A DNA stretch of 64,000 bases from Hyphomicrobiales bacterium (GCA_017305635.1 JAFKKF010000010.1:372001-436000), one strand, 5' to 3'. Positions 19,255 to 29,644 are shown, counted from the stretch's first letter. Notes: generated by a model not told the origin, from the letters alone. Numbers and translations: made by a program.

Positions 19255-20367
19255 TCACTGGAACGACACTCCTCGATGCACGGCCGGACCGGTCGCGGCG
19301 GCACCCTCGGCGAAGGCGACCGGCGGCACGAGGCGATCCATGTAGGCGACGATCTCGTCGATGCGGTCGATGACCACGTCGACGGGCACGCCGGAAAGCT
19401 TGCGCGAACCGAAGTCGCGCGCATCCACCGTCCAGCTGCGCGGGGTCGCCGGGCGCCATTGCGCGGTCCTGGTCGCTCCGCCGATCGTCAGGACGGGGCA
19501 GCTGCTCGCAGCGGCGAGATGGCCGATGCCGCTTTCGATCGCCACGCAGGCGAGCGAGCGGCTGGCAAGCGCATGGAAAAGCCAGGGCAGATCGTCCTGA
19601 TCGGCGACGCTCCGTTCATCGACGATCAGCGCCTCGGGCACGTCCCGTTCGATCCAGGCGCGATGGTCGGGCTCCAGCGGTCCGAGAAGAAAGACCGGCC
19701 TGATGCCGCGGGCGGCGACGTGCCGGGCGACGGTCGCCCAGCGGTCGCTCGGCCAGGCCTTGAACGAGGTCGCGAGCCCGGGCGAAAGGAGCATGTAGCG
19801 CATGCCCTCCGGCACCAGCCGGGACGCCGCCCGCCGGGCGCCCTCGCCGACCGGAACCGTCGGGTCGAAAGGCAGCGTGCGGCGCGCGATCAGCTCGACG
19901 CAGCGGTGGTAGCGTTCCGCATTGGCGACGGGGCGCGGGCGGAATTTCCCGCCGATCCGGTGGCGCAGCATGAAGAACGCCGTATTGGCGACGTAGCGGA
20001 TCGGCAGGCCGGCCGTGGCAAGGTAGGTCCACAGCGCTCCGAGGTTGGCGCGCAGGTCGATGACTGTCTCGACGTTGTTGATCGAGAGGATCAGTCGGCG
20101 GAGGAACGCCGGGCCCTGGCGGAGAGGCTGGCCGGTAATGACCTCGTCGACCATCTGCGGCGCCAGCGCCTTCAGCGCATGCGGCATTGCCGCGGTCTGG
20201 GCGGAGACATGGACGATCCGGTGCCCGGGCAGCGCCGTGCGCAGCGCCCGATAGGCCGGGATGCGCACCAGCGCATCGCCCATCGCTTCCTTCTTGCCGA
20301 AGACGATCGCGACGGGGCGCGGGTCGGCGCCCCGGGGCGACGTCTCCCATGCCCGCAGGGCGTTCAC
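19255..20367 (-). CDS. Glycosyltransferase family 9 (heptosyltransferase-like)
   Basis: A 370-residue protein with the GT9 two-domain GT-B layout: '[20 protein letters not shown]' at the N-terminus, '[18 protein letters not shown]', '[20 protein letters not shown]' and the donor-site segment '[20 protein letters not shown]'. GT9 enzymes transfer heptoses or related sugars to lipopolysaccharide core. The GTG start overlaps the sufB stop codon as GTGA, so translation is coupled to sufB. That placement in an Fe-S operon is odd. The acceptor cannot be predicted. Confidence 0.85.
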   Translation of the reverse strand: MNALRAWETSPRGADPRPVAIVFGKKEAMGDALVRIPAYRALRTALPGHRIVHVSAQTAAMPHALKALAPQMVDEVITGQPLRQGPAFLRRLILSINNVETVIDLRANLGALWTYLATAGLPIRYVANTAFFMLRHRIGGKFRPRPVANAERYHRCVELIARRTLPFDPTVPVGEGARRAASRLVPEGMRYMLLSPGLATSFKAWPSDRWATVARHVAARGIRPVFLLGPLEPDHRAWIERDVPEALIVDERSVADQDDLPWLFHALASRSLACVAIESGIGHLAAASSCPVLTIGGATRTAQWRPATPRSWTVDARDFGSRKLSGVPVDVVIDRIDEIVAYMDRLVPPVAFAEGAAATGPAVHRGVSFQ

Positions 20368-21833
20368 CCCACGCTCCCCTCGAGCGAGATGCTGATCAGC
20401 TTCTGCGCCTCGACGGCGAACTCCATCGGCAGCTGCTGGATGACGTCCTTGACGAAGCCGTTGACGATCAGCGCCACCGCCTCCTCGTCGTCGAGCCCGC
20501 GGCTCCTCGCGTAGAAGAGCTGGTCGTCGGAGATCTTCGACGTCGTCGCCTCGTGCTCGAAGATCACGCTCGCGTTCTTCGCCTCGATATAGGGCACCGT
20601 GTGGGCGCCGCACTTGTCGCCGATGAGGAGCGAGTCGCAGTTGGTGTAGTTGCGCGCGCCCTCGGCCTTGCGATGCGAGGTGACGAGGCCGCGATAGGTG
20701 TTCTGCGAGAACCCCGCCGCGATGCCCTTGGAGATGATCCGGCTCTTCGTGCGCTTGCCGAGATGGGTCATCTTGGTGCCGCTATCGATCTGCTGGTGCC
20801 CGTTCGACACGGCGATCGAATAGAACTCGCCCACGCTGTCGTCGCCGCGCAGGATGCAGCTCGGATATTTCCAGGTGATCGCCGATCCGGTCTCCACCTG
20901 CGTCCACGAGATCTTCGAGCGGTCGCCGCGGCAGTCGCCGCGCTTGGTGACGAAGTTGTAGATGCCGCCCTTGCCCTCGGCGTCGCCCGGGTACCAGTTC
21001 TGGACGGTCGAATACTTGATCTCGGCATCGTCGAGGGCGACCAGCTCGACCACGGCGGCGTGCAGCTGGTTTTCGTCGCGCATGGGGGCGGTGCAGCCCT
21101 CGAGATAGGAGACGTAGGCGCCCTCCTCCGCGATGATCAGCGTGCGCTCGAACTGTCCGGTATTCTTCTCGTTGATGCGGAAATAGGTCGACAGCTCCAT
21201 GGGGCAGCGAACGCCCTTCGGCACGAAGACGAAGGAGCCGTCGGAGAACACCGCCGAATTGAGCGTCGCATAGAAATTGTCGGTCACCGGGACGACCGAG
21301 CCGAGATACTTCCTGACGATTTCCGGATATTCGCGAATGGCCTCGGAGATGGAGCAGAAGATGACGCCCGCCTTCTTCAGCTCCTCGCGGAAGGTCGTGA
21401 CAACGGAGACGCTGTCGAAGACCGCATCGACCGCGACCTTTGCGCCTTCGACGCCCGCCAGCACCTCGCGCTCGCGGAGCGGGATGCCGAGCTTCTCGTA
21501 GGTCTTGAGGAGTTCCGGATCGACCTCGTCAAGGCTCTTCGGACCCTTGGTGCTCTTCGGCGCCGCGTAATAATAGAGGTCGTTGAAGTCGATCTTCGGA
21601 TAGCTGACCTTCGCCCAGGTCGGCTCGATCATGGTTAGCCAGCGGCGATAGGCGCCGAGCCGCCATTCGAGCATCCAGTCGGGCTCGCTCTTCTTCGCGG
21701 AGATGAAACGGATCGTTTCCTCGGAGAGGCCCTTCGGGGCCTTCTCGGTCTCGATATCCGTGACGAATCCATATTTGTACTGGTCGACGTCGATGCGGCG
21801 AACCGTATCGACCGTCTCCTGGACGGCAGGCAT
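20364..21833 (-). CDS. sufB: Fe-S scaffold subunit SufB
   Basis: A 489-residue scaffold subunit on which [Fe-S] clusters are built together with SufC and SufD. The conserved C-terminal core is complete: '[20 protein letters not shown]', '[20 protein letters not shown]' and '[20 protein letters not shown]'. The N-terminus ('[20 protein letters not shown]') is also typical. It follows the NifS-type desulfurase by 53 nt, and its stop codon is the start site of the GT9 gene. Confidence 0.96.
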   Translation of the reverse strand: MPAVQETVDTVRRIDVDQYKYGFVTDIETEKAPKGLSEETIRFISAKKSEPDWMLEWRLGAYRRWLTMIEPTWAKVSYPKIDFNDLYYYAAPKSTKGPKSLDEVDPELLKTYEKLGIPLREREVLAGVEGAKVAVDAVFDSVSVVTTFREELKKAGVIFCSISEAIREYPEIVRKYLGSVVPVTDNFYATLNSAVFSDGSFVFVPKGVRCPMELSTYFRINEKNTGQFERTLIIAEEGAYVSYLEGCTAPMRDENQLHAAVVELVALDDAEIKYSTVQNWYPGDAEGKGGIYNFVTKRGDCRGDRSKISWTQVETGSAITWKYPSCILRGDDSVGEFYSIAVSNGHQQIDSGTKMTHLGKRTKSRIISKGIAAGFSQNTYRGLVTSHRKAEGARNYTNCDSLLIGDKCGAHTVPYIEAKNASVIFEHEATTSKISDDQLFYARSRGLDDEEAVALIVNGFVKDVIQQLPMEFAVEAQKLISISLEGSVG

Positions 21834-21886
21834 AACTTACTCCATCCGCAGCGGTTTCAAGGACCGGAGGGCCGGATTCGGGACGG

Positions 21887-23041
21887 CTAGGCAGCCGCAA
21901 CCTTACCCGGCGCGACGTGCTTTAGCACGCGGCGCCACGCAGTTGAGAATAAATGTAGGTCGTCGGGCCTGGAATCCCAGCCCAGGCTTAGCCGGATTGC
22001 GCCTTTTGCAATCCCCGGCGGCACCCCCATGGCCGCGAGCACATGGCTCGGGGCAACCTTCCCCGAGGAGCAGGCCGAGCCGGAGGATACGGCGACCCCT
22101 TCGAGGTCGAGCGCAATAACCAGTGTTTCCGCCGAAATCCGCTCGATTCCGAAGCAGAGCGTCTGAGGCAGGCGCGCCGCGCCTTCCCCGAAGACGGTAA
22201 CCTTGGCACCGGATTCCCTGATGATGGTCGCCAAGCGGTCACGCAGCCCTTCGAGCGCCCCCGCTGCGTCCAATCCCGCCAGCGCGGCCTTCCCAGCCGC
22301 TCCGAAGCCGGCGATCGCCGCGACGTTCTCGGTCCCCGCCCGGTTCCGCCGCTCCTGGCCGCCACCCGCGAGAAGCGGCGCGAAAGCGAGCGCCCCGCCG
22401 GCGGTGACGATGGCGCCCGCCCCCTGCGGACCGCCTATCTTGTGGGCCGAAAGGGTCAGCACATCGGCGCCGAGCGCGGCGATGTCGACGGGTACACGCC
22501 CGGCCGCCTGGATCGCGTCGGCATGGACCAGCGCCCCGGCCGCGCGGGCGAGCTTCGCCACCTCGGCGACCGGCTCGATCACGCCGGTCTCGTTATTCGC
22601 GATCATGACCGAGATCAGCGCCTTGCCGGGCTTCGCCAGCATTTCCTTCAAGGCGTCGAGCCGGACGAGTCCGTCGCCATCGACCGGCATCAATTCGACC
22701 CGGTCTGTCGGAAAGCGTCCTCCCGAGAGTACCGAGACATGCTCGACCGCGCTGACCAGCAATCGCTCGATGCCGAGCGGCCGGCCGGCCAGGGTCCATT
22801 CCGGCGTCAGCACGGTGACGTTCGCCTCGGTGCCGCCGCCGGTGAAGGTGACGTTCCTCGGGTCGCCGCCGACGAGCGCCGCCACGTCGGCGCGCGCCAC
22901 CTCGATCCGCTTGCGCGCGGCCCGTCCCTCGCCGTGGACCGATGAGGCATTGCCCACGGCGTCCAGCGCGTCGACCATGGCGGCCCGGGCCTCGGGCCTC
23001 AGCGGCGCGGTCGCATTATGGTCGAGATAGGCGCGGGTCAT
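21887..23041 (-). CDS. Cysteine desulfurase, NifS/IscS type
   Basis: A 384-residue group I cysteine desulfurase: 'YLDHNATAPLRPEARAAM' at the N-terminus, PLP lysine in 'LSAHKIGGPQGAGAIV', 'RAGTENVAAIAGFG', and the mobile-loop cysteine in 'SSGSACSSGKVAPSHVL'. Alphaproteobacterial suf operons often carry such a gene before sufB in addition to sufS. The start (MTRAYLDHN) is by homology; the frame is open 26 codons upstream. It is probably the first gene of the suf transcript, 55 nt after the hemolysin III gene. Its precise sulfur acceptor is unknown. Confidence 0.93.
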   Translation of the reverse strand: MTRAYLDHNATAPLRPEARAAMVDALDAVGNASSVHGEGRAARKRIEVARADVAALVGGDPRNVTFTGGGTEANVTVLTPEWTLAGRPLGIERLLVSAVEHVSVLSGGRFPTDRVELMPVDGDGLVRLDALKEMLAKPGKALISVMIANNETGVIEPVAEVAKLARAAGALVHADAIQAAGRVPVDIAALGADVLTLSAHKIGGPQGAGAIVTAGGALAFAPLLAGGGQERRNRAGTENVAAIAGFGAAGKAALAGLDAAGALEGLRDRLATIIRESGAKVTVFGEGAARLPQTLCFGIERISAETLVIALDLEGVAVSSGSACSSGKVAPSHVLAAMGVPPGIAKGAIRLSLGWDSRPDDLHLFSTAWRRVLKHVAPGKVAAA

Positions 23042-23096
23042 TTCCAAGCTAGAAGCACGAGTTTCCCTGTCGCGCAAATCGAAGGCGCGGACATCG

Positions 23097-23753
23097 TCAG
23101 CCGCCCGCCAGCACGACACTGCACACCGCGGCGAAGTGGATCGCCGCGGCGGCGAGCACGAAGCCGTGCCATATGGCGTTCTGGAACGGGAGCCGGTGCC
23201 AGGCGTGGAAGACCACGCCGGCGGTATAGACCACGCCGCCGGCCGCCACGAGGAGGAGCACCGTCAGGCTCACGGATTGGGCGAGCGGTCCCATGGCGAG
23301 CAGGATGATCCAGCCGAAGGCGATGTAGATCGCGACCGACAGGCCCTCGAAGCGGCGCTGCGGCAGGATCAGCTTCAGCGCCACGCCGGTCGCCGCGATC
23401 GTCCAGACCAACGCCGTCATGAAGACCGCCCATACCCCATGCAGGGCAAGGATGGTGAAGGGCGTGTAGGTTCCGGCGATCATGAGGAATATGGCGGCAT
23501 GATCGAAGCGCCGGAGAAGCTCGCGGTGCCTGCTGCGGCGGGCCATGTTGTAGGCCGCGGAGCAGCCGAGCATCGCCATCAGCCCCGCCGAATAGACCGC
23601 CGCGCCGACCAGGTCGCCGACGCCACGCCCGAAGGCCGAGAGCGCCGTCAGCCCGGTTGCGGCAAGCCCGGCCGAGGCAAGGCCCACGATATGGACCACC
23701 TTGTCAGCCAGGAGCTCGGCGGCCGTCTCGACGCGCATTGGCCGGGTCATCAT
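23097..23753 (-). CDS. Hemolysin III / PAQR-like membrane protein
   Basis: A 218-residue protein with seven hydrophobic helices and the HlyIII motifs: 'ADKVVHIVGLASAGLAATG' at the start, 'AAYNM...RFDHAAIFLMIAG', 'TYTPFTIL' and the C-terminal 'HAWHRLPFQNAIWHGFVLAA'. The His and Asp residues in the first, third and last helices are the conserved metal-site positions of the PAQR superfamily. Despite the name, a role in haemolysis is not established for such homologues. The start among several ATGs (23753, 23750, 23738) is uncertain. Confidence 0.9.
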   Translation of the reverse strand: MMTRPMRVETAAELLADKVVHIVGLASAGLAATGLTALSAFGRGVGDLVGAAVYSAGLMAMLGCSAAYNMARRSRHRELLRRFDHAAIFLMIAGTYTPFTILALHGVWAVFMTALVWTIAATGVALKLILPQRRFEGLSVAIYIAFGWIILLAMGPLAQSVSLTVLLLVAAGGVVYTAGVVFHAWHRLPFQNAIWHGFVLAAAAIHFAAVCSVVLAGG

Positions 23754-23978
23754 GCGGCAATTCCCTGCCCAGTTCCCGCCTATCCTACATGGCGTTGCGG
23801 CGTCGGCGAACAAGGCGCGGACGCCTCGCGCCCTCTCATGATCCTTGAACTCGCCCCCCGCGGTTGTGATATGGGAGGCACCGAAGAGCGGATTTTCAGG
23901 TGAAAGAAGCGGATGGAATGTCCTTCCATTCGCCTTTCCGGCGTCCGCTCGCCGTTACGTCCAAGCGCAAAGGCACCC

Positions 23979-24632
23979 ATGCCCGAAGTCATCTTCACCG
24001 GCCCGGCCGGCCGCCTCGAGGGGCGTTTCCAGCCCGCCAAGCAGAAAAACGGGCCGATCGCGATCATCCTTCATCCGCACCCGATGTTCCACGGGACGAT
24101 GAACAACCAGATCGTCTACCAGCTCTTCTACATGTTCTCGAAGCGCGGCTTTGCGGTGCTGCGTTTCAATTTCCGCGGCGTCGGCCGCAGCCAGGGCGAG
24201 TTCGACCACGGCGCCGGCGAGCTGTCCGACGCGGCCGCCGCCCTCGACTGGGTGCAGTCGATCCACCCGGATGCGCGCAGCTGCTGGGTCGCCGGCTTCT
24301 CCTTCGGCGCCTGGATCGGCATGCAGCTCCTCATGCGCCGGCCGGAGATCGAGGGCTTCATGTCGATCGCCCCGCCCGCCAACCTGCACGATTTCTCTTT
24401 CCTCGCGCCCTGCCCGTCCTCCGGCCTGATCATCCACGGCGATGCCGACAAGGTGGTGCCGCAGAAGGACGTGCAGATGCTGGTCGACAAGCTGAAGACC
24501 CAGAAGGGCATCAAGATCGACCAGCAGATCATCCCCGGCGCCAACCATTTCTTCGAGAACGACGTCGAGCGCCTCATCGGCGTCTGCGGCGACTATCTCG
24601 ACAAGCGGCTCGCCATGGAAAGCGCCGCCTAG
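23979..24632 (+). CDS. Alpha/beta hydrolase
   Basis: A 217-residue single-domain hydrolase with 'LHPHPMFHGTMNNQIVYQL', the nucleophile elbow 'GFSFGAWIG' (Ser), the acid region 'IIHGDADKVVPQ' and the His in 'GANHFFENDV'. This compact type without a lid is common in Hyphomicrobiales and has no established substrate; signal peptides are absent, so it is cytosolic. The start (MPEVIFTGPAG) follows the family; the frame is open 22 codons upstream. It is divergent from the hemolysin III gene. Confidence 0.88.
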   Translation: MPEVIFTGPAGRLEGRFQPAKQKNGPIAIILHPHPMFHGTMNNQIVYQLFYMFSKRGFAVLRFNFRGVGRSQGEFDHGAGELSDAAAALDWVQSIHPDARSCWVAGFSFGAWIGMQLLMRRPEIEGFMSIAPPANLHDFSFLAPCPSSGLIIHGDADKVVPQKDVQMLVDKLKTQKGIKIDQQIIPGANHFFENDVERLIGVCGDYLDKRLAMESAA

Positions 24633-24656
24633 GGCGGCGTGATCGGGGCGCTGCGC

Positions 24657-25079
24657 CTATCCCTCGCCTGCATCCTTGCCGCGCAGCCGCTTGACGGCCG
24701 CGCGGTTCCGCTTGCCTTCCAGCCGCCGGCGCTTGCTGGCAAGCGTCGGGCGGGTCGCACGGCGGAGCACAGGCCGTTCGGCCGCCTGCCGGACAAGCTC
24801 GAGCAGCCGTTCCCTCGCGTCGGCGCGGTTGCGCTCCTGGGTACGGAAGCGTTGCGCGATGATGACGATGACCCCGTCGCGCGTGAGCCGCCGTCCGGCC
24901 AGCCTTTCAAGCCGCTCGCGCACGTCACCCGGCAGCGACGGCGAGCGGCGCGCGTCGAAGCGCAATTGCACGGCGGTCGAGACCTTGTTGACGTTCTGCC
25001 CGCCGGGCCCCGAGGCCCGCACGAAGCTCTCCTCGATCTCGCTTTCATCGATGCGGATCGCGGGCGTGACTTCGATCAT
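24657..25079 (-). CDS. arfB: Peptidyl-tRNA hydrolase ArfB (ribosome rescue)
   Basis: A 140-residue release-factor-like protein with the catalytic GGQ in 'RASGPGGQNVNKVSTAVQLR' and a basic C-terminal tail ('SKRRRLEGKRNRAAVKRLRG') that enters the empty mRNA channel. ArfB hydrolyses peptidyl-tRNA on ribosomes stalled without a stop codon. The length and absence of a codon-recognition domain separate it from RF1/RF2. The start 'MIEVTPAIRIDESEIEE' lies 7 nt after the antiporter gene. Confidence 0.93.
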   Translation of the reverse strand: MIEVTPAIRIDESEIEESFVRASGPGGQNVNKVSTAVQLRFDARRSPSLPGDVRERLERLAGRRLTRDGVIVIIAQRFRTQERNRADARERLLELVRQAAERPVLRRATRPTLASKRRRLEGKRNRAAVKRLRGKDAGEG

Positions 25080-25086
25080 CGCGGGG

Positions 25087-27021
25087 TCAGGCCGCCGAAG
25101 CCGGCGGGTTGTCCGGGTTCTCGGCCGGCGGTTCCTCCTCGGGGGCCGCCGGCTTTTCATTGGCCTCGCCGGCGGCGAGCGCGACGACCACGGTCGGCGG
25201 CCCTTCCGGCGCCGGCGCGCTGACCGCAACGTTGGACCGGCCGCCCTTCCACCAGCGCGTGGCAAGGTCGCGCAGCTCGCTCCAGCTATGGAAGACCGGC
25301 AGGCGCGGCCGCGACGGCTCGCGATGCTCCAGCGCCAGCCCGACCTCCTCGACCTCGTGATCCTCGTTGACGTGGCGGACGATGATGTCGACCGGCCCGT
25401 AGGAGACGCGGTCGCCCTGCTCGAGATCGCCGGCGAGGTCGCGACGGAGCAGTTCCGCCACCGTCATCTCGGCGTCCTCCGGCCGTGCCTCGACGCCATA
25501 GGCGACGGCGAGGTTCTTCAGCTTGGTGTCGGGCGCCAGCACGAACTCGCCGAAAAGCTCCGGCTCCACCGCGCGGACCGCCGGCCGCGCGAAAAGGCGG
25601 TCGAGCAGCCCGACATATTCCGGCGTGGTGATGACGTAGATCTGGTCCCCGGCCTGCGGCCGCCCCGCGAGGTGCGGCCGCAGCGACCGGCCGTCACGGA
25701 TGAGGAGCGAGGGCCGTGCCCAGCGCGGCACGCGGTCGCCCCGGGCAACCGGGCTGTCCGGGTGCACGACATAGGCGACGATCTCGTAATCGCCGCGCCC
25801 CGGCAGCTCGAGCTCGATGCGGTCGACGACGCCTTGGCGCGCCGGCACGACGATCCCGAGGAAATTCGCCATGGGGCGGATGGTCCAGCCCTGCAGGACG
25901 AGCGAGACCAGCACCACGATGAAGGCGGTGTTGAAGATGATGCCGGCATTCGGCAGTTGCGCCACCACCGGCACGATGGCGAGCATGATGGATACGGCGC
26001 CGCGCAGCCCCACCCATGAGACGAAGCCGATCTCGTTGCGGCTGAAGCGGAAGGGCAGCAGGCAGAGCCAGACCGCCACCGGCCGCGCCACGAAGGTGAG
26101 GAACAGCGCCAGCAATACCGCGCCGAGCGCCACGGCCGGGAACTGCGACGGCGTCGCGAGCAGGCCGAGGGTCAGGAACATCGCGATCTGGCCGAGCCAG
26201 GTGACGCCCTGCTGGAACCGCCGCAGCGCCGCGGTGTGCCGCATCCGCGCATTGCCCGAAACGACGCCGGCGACATAGACCGCGAGGAACCCGCTGCCAT
26301 GGAGGAGCCCGGCCAGTGCCCATACGACGAGGACCAGCGCGATCAGGAGGATCGGATAGAGCGCCGCCTCGAAATGCGCCCGGTTGATGATCTGCACGAT
26401 GCCCAGGCCGCCAACCACGCCGACGATGGCGCCGACCGTCGCCTCGACCAGGAACTCGCTGGCAATGTCGAGGCTGAAGCTCGCCGGCGCGGTATCGGTA
26501 GCGATAAGGGCGACGATGGAGAGCGTGAGCAGGACCGAGAGCGGGTCGTTCAGCGCGGATTCGACCTCGAGCGTCGAGCGCACACGCTCGCGCAGGCTGA
26601 TGCCTCCCACCCGGAGCAGGAAGAAGACCGCGGCAGCGTCGGTCGGCGCCACGATCGACCCGAGGAGCAGGCCCTGCAGCCAATGGAAGCCGAAGACCAG
26701 CTGCGCCACCAGGCCGAAGACGACCGCCGTCAGGACGACCCCGACGGTCGCGAGCAACGCCGCGGGTATTCCCGCCTGACGCAAGGTCGCGAAGCGGGTT
26801 TCGAAGCCGGAATCGAAGAGGATGACGGCGAGCGCCACCGCGCCGATGAAGAAGGCCGTCTGGCCATTGTCGAAGTGGATGCCGCCGATGCCGTCCTCGC
26901 CGGCGAGCAGGCCGATGGCGAGGAAGACGAGGAGCAGCGGTGCGCCGAAGCGGAAGCTGAGCAGGCTGGTGAAGACGGCGACCGCGATGAGCGCCGAACC
27001 GATGAGAACAGCAATGTTCAT
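25087..27021 (-). CDS. nhaP2: Potassium/proton antiporter, NhaP2 (CvrA) type
   Basis: A 644-residue CPA1-family antiporter. About 12 transmembrane helices span residues 1-390, with 'AIGLLAGEDGIGGIHFDNG', the ion-path motif 'IVAPTDAAAVFFLLRVGG', 'EVESALNDPLSVLLT' and 'FVSWVGLRGAVSIMLAIV'. A TrkA-C-like regulatory domain follows, then a CorC/HlyC-type domain ('FGEFVLAPDTKLKNLAVAYG'), as in NhaP2. The last 70 residues are an added Pro/Ala/Glu-rich tail. It exports K+ in exchange for protons. A second ATG at 27033 is possible. Confidence 0.93.
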   Translation of the reverse strand: MNIAVLIGSALIAVAVFTSLLSFRFGAPLLLVFLAIGLLAGEDGIGGIHFDNGQTAFFIGAVALAVILFDSGFETRFATLRQAGIPAALLATVGVVLTAVVFGLVAQLVFGFHWLQGLLLGSIVAPTDAAAVFFLLRVGGISLRERVRSTLEVESALNDPLSVLLTLSIVALIATDTAPASFSLDIASEFLVEATVGAIVGVVGGLGIVQIINRAHFEAALYPILLIALVLVVWALAGLLHGSGFLAVYVAGVVSGNARMRHTAALRRFQQGVTWLGQIAMFLTLGLLATPSQFPAVALGAVLLALFLTFVARPVAVWLCLLPFRFSRNEIGFVSWVGLRGAVSIMLAIVPVVAQLPNAGIIFNTAFIVVLVSLVLQGWTIRPMANFLGIVVPARQGVVDRIELELPGRGDYEIVAYVVHPDSPVARGDRVPRWARPSLLIRDGRSLRPHLAGRPQAGDQIYVITTPEYVGLLDRLFARPAVRAVEPELFGEFVLAPDTKLKNLAVAYGVEARPEDAEMTVAELLRRDLAGDLEQGDRVSYGPVDIIVRHVNEDHEVEEVGLALEHREPSRPRLPVFHSWSELRDLATRWWKGGRSNVAVSAPAPEGPPTVVVALAAGEANEKPAAPEEEPPAENPDNPPASAA

Positions 27022-27131
27022 CGATTCAAGCATCGTCCGCGTCGCCCTCCGGATGTTCCCGCCGAGGAATCCAGAATGACGAGGCAGATGCGGCGGATCA
27101 ATGATTTACGCCACAGCCTTGCGAAAAAGAT

Positions 27132-28220
27132 TCAGGGATCGGCGATAAGCCCGCCCGGCATCGGCCGCGGCACGCCGGTCGTCTCCGGGTAGCTGAGCGG
27201 CAATCCTGCGAGGCTTCGCGCCGCCAGGAAGGCGAAGGCCTCGGCTTCGAGGAAGTCGACCGACCAGCCGAGATCCGTCGCGGTGGTGACCGGCACGCCG
27301 GCGGCCTCGGCGAGCATTTCCAGGATCACCGGGTTGTGGGCGCCCCCGCCCGCCACGATGATGCGGTCCGCCCCGCCGGCCAGGTGCACGCCTTTCGCCA
27401 CGGAGCGGGCGGTGAAGGCGGCAAGGGTCGCCGCCCCGTCCGCTACTGCAAGGCCCGCCACCGGCCGCAGCGAGAAGGCGTCGCGGTCGAGCGATTTCGG
27501 AAAGGGCGCATCGAAGAAGGGATGGGCGAGGAGAACCGCCAGCGCCGCCTCCTCCACCCTGCCCTCGCCGGCATGCCTGCCGCCTTTGTCCATGGCCGCG
27601 CCGGTGCGGGCGTGGACGAAGTCGTCGATCAGGGCATTGCCCGGGCCGGTATCGCCGGCCCGGAGCGACCCGTCGGCGCCGACCCGCGTGATGTTGGCGA
27701 CGCCGCCAATATTGACCACCACGGTGTCGCCGGCGAGGCCGGCCGCGGCGACCACCGCCCGGTGGTAGGCCGGCACGAAGGGCGCGCCCTGCCCGCCCGC
27801 CGCCACGTCGGCGGCGCGAAAGTCGTAGGCGACTCGCCTGCCGAGCCGGCGGGCGAGCGCCCGGCCGTCGCCGATCTGCACGGTCAGGCGCCGCTCGGGG
27901 GCGTGGAACACGGTCTGGCCGTGGAAGCCTACGAGGTCGACCGTGGGGTTGCCGTTTTCGGCGAGCAGCTTCTCGACCGCCTTGGCATGGGCGTCGGTGA
28001 CGATCCGCTCCGCCTCGGCGAGCGGCCCCGGCCGGGCGGCGCGGTCGGTGAGGGTCCTTGCCTCGGCCAGCGCCTGGCGGAGCACCTTCCGCTCGGCCTC
28101 CCCATACGGCCGGAAGAGCCGCGGCCCCTGCCCGGCCACCCGTTCCCCGTCGGTGACGAGGATCGCGGCGTCGACGCCGTCCATGGACGTGCCGCTCATC
28201 AGCCCGATGACGTTCAGCAT
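27132..28220 (-). CDS. anmK: Anhydro-N-acetylmuramic acid kinase
   Basis: A 362-residue sugar kinase that phosphorylates and opens 1,6-anhydro-MurNAc in peptidoglycan recycling. Signature segments are 'VIGLMSGTSMDGVDAAILV' at the start, 'DLVGFHGQTVFHAPE', 'VVNIGGVANITRVGADG', 'GDTGPGNALIDDFV' and 'IIVAGGGAHNPVILEML'. The start is set by homology at the MSGTSMDG end. It is divergent from tyrS, its neighbour in many alphaproteobacteria. Confidence 0.95.
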   Translation of the reverse strand: MLNVIGLMSGTSMDGVDAAILVTDGERVAGQGPRLFRPYGEAERKVLRQALAEARTLTDRAARPGPLAEAERIVTDAHAKAVEKLLAENGNPTVDLVGFHGQTVFHAPERRLTVQIGDGRALARRLGRRVAYDFRAADVAAGGQGAPFVPAYHRAVVAAAGLAGDTVVVNIGGVANITRVGADGSLRAGDTGPGNALIDDFVHARTGAAMDKGGRHAGEGRVEEAALAVLLAHPFFDAPFPKSLDRDAFSLRPVAGLAVADGAATLAAFTARSVAKGVHLAGGADRIIVAGGGAHNPVILEMLAEAAGVPVTTATDLGWSVDFLEAEAFAFLAARSLAGLPLSYPETTGVPRPMPGGLIADP

Positions 28221-28333
28221 GAAATCCCCCCGCCGGCGCGCAGGCGGCGGGCGCGCGTGAATTCCCGTGCCAATCCTGCTAAAGAGCCGCGGCAATTCTC
28301 CTTGAAACTCATTCGCGAACTGTGAACAGCGCC

Positions 28334-29596
28334 ATGCCGTCCTTCAAGTCCGATCTTATCGCCGTCCTTTCCGAGCGCGGCTACCTGCACCAGTGCTCGG
28401 ACATCGAGGGGCTCGATGCCCTTGCCGCCAAGGAGAAGATCACCGGCTATATCGGCTTCGATGCGACCGCGCCCTCGCTCCATGCCGGCTCGCTCATCCA
28501 GATCATGATGCTCCACTGGATGCAGGAAACCGGGCACCGCCCGATCGCGCTGATGGGCGGCGGGACGACCATGATCGGCGACCCTTCGTTCAAGGACGAG
28601 GCGCGGAAGCTCCTCACCGTCGCGGACATCGACCGGAACCTTGAGGGCATCCGCCAGGTCTTCTCGCGCTTCCTCGATTTCGAGGGCGGACGGGCGCTGA
28701 TGATCAACAATGCCGACTGGCTGCGCGACCTCAACTACATCGAGTTCCTGCGCGACGTCGGCCGGCATTTCTCGGTCAACAAGATGCTCAGCTACGACTC
28801 GGTGAAGCTACGCCTCGACCGGGAGCAGTCGCTCTCCTTCCTCGAATTCAACTACATGATCCTGCAGGGCTACGACTTCGTCGAGCTCTACCGGCGCACC
28901 GGCTGCGTTCTGCAGATGGGCGGCTCGGACCAGTGGGGCAACATCGTCAACGGCATCGATCTCGGCCACAAGATGGAGCAGGCGCAGTTCTTCGCGCTGA
29001 CCTCGCCGCTGCTTACCACCGCCTCCGGCGGCAAGATGGGCAAGACCGCCGCCGGCGCCGTCTGGCTCGATGCCGGCCTGCTCAGCCCCTACCAGTACTG
29101 GCAGTTCTGGCGGAACACCGAGGACGCCGACGTCGCGCGCTTCCTAAAGCTCTACACCAAGCTGCCGCTCGACGAGGTCGCCCGGCTCGCGGCGCTCTCC
29201 GGCAGCGAGATCAACGAGGCGAAGAAGGTGCTCGCCACCGATACCACCACCCTCGTCCATGGCCGCACCGCCGCCGAGGAAGCGGCGGAAGCCGCGCGGC
29301 GGACGTTCGAGGAAGGCGAAACCGTCGCGAACATACCGACGATGGAAATCGATCGCGGGCCGAATGAGGAATGGAAGAGAGGACGGTCCAATACCGCCAT
29401 TCTTGCCGCGTCCGGGCTCGTTTCATCCAACTCGGAAGCGCGGCGGAAGATCGCCGAGGGTGCGGTGCGCATCAATGATCAGGTGGTCAAGGATCCGAAC
29501 GAGATAATCCCGTGGGACCGTGTCGAGCCCGGCACTGGAGCATTCAAGGTCCAACTCGGCAAGAAGAAGATCGCCCTCGTGAAACCCCGGGGCTAA
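28334..29596 (+). CDS. tyrS: Tyrosyl-tRNA synthetase
   Basis: A 420-residue class I aminoacyl-tRNA synthetase of the TyrRS type. '[20 protein letters not shown]' contains the HIGH-like signature (LHAG), '[15 protein letters not shown]' binds tyrosine, and '[15 protein letters not shown]' is the KMSKS-like loop. A C-terminal S4 domain ('[20 protein letters not shown]') binds tRNA. A GTG at 28322 could add four residues; the ATG at 28334 is preferred. Confidence 0.96.
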   Translation: MPSFKSDLIAVLSERGYLHQCSDIEGLDALAAKEKITGYIGFDATAPSLHAGSLIQIMMLHWMQETGHRPIALMGGGTTMIGDPSFKDEARKLLTVADIDRNLEGIRQVFSRFLDFEGGRALMINNADWLRDLNYIEFLRDVGRHFSVNKMLSYDSVKLRLDREQSLSFLEFNYMILQGYDFVELYRRTGCVLQMGGSDQWGNIVNGIDLGHKMEQAQFFALTSPLLTTASGGKMGKTAAGAVWLDAGLLSPYQYWQFWRNTEDADVARFLKLYTKLPLDEVARLAALSGSEINEAKKVLATDTTTLVHGRTAAEEAAEAARRTFEEGETVANIPTMEIDRGPNEEWKRGRSNTAILAASGLVSSNSEARRKIAEGAVRINDQVVKDPNEIIPWDRVEPGTGAFKVQLGKKKIALVKPRG

Positions 29597-29605
29597 CCCC
29601 CTCTC

Positions 29606-29644
29606 CGTCATGGCCGGGCTTGACCCGGCCATCCATACCATGAC
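29606..29644 (+). repeat. Palindromic repeat, type A, plus orientation
   Basis: 'CGTCATGGCCGGGCTTGACC' then 'CGGCCATCCATACCATGAC'. It ends 33 nt past the 3' end of the GIY-YIG gene and is about 92% identical to the inverse of 29976-30016, including a compensatory stem pair. Confidence 0.85.
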
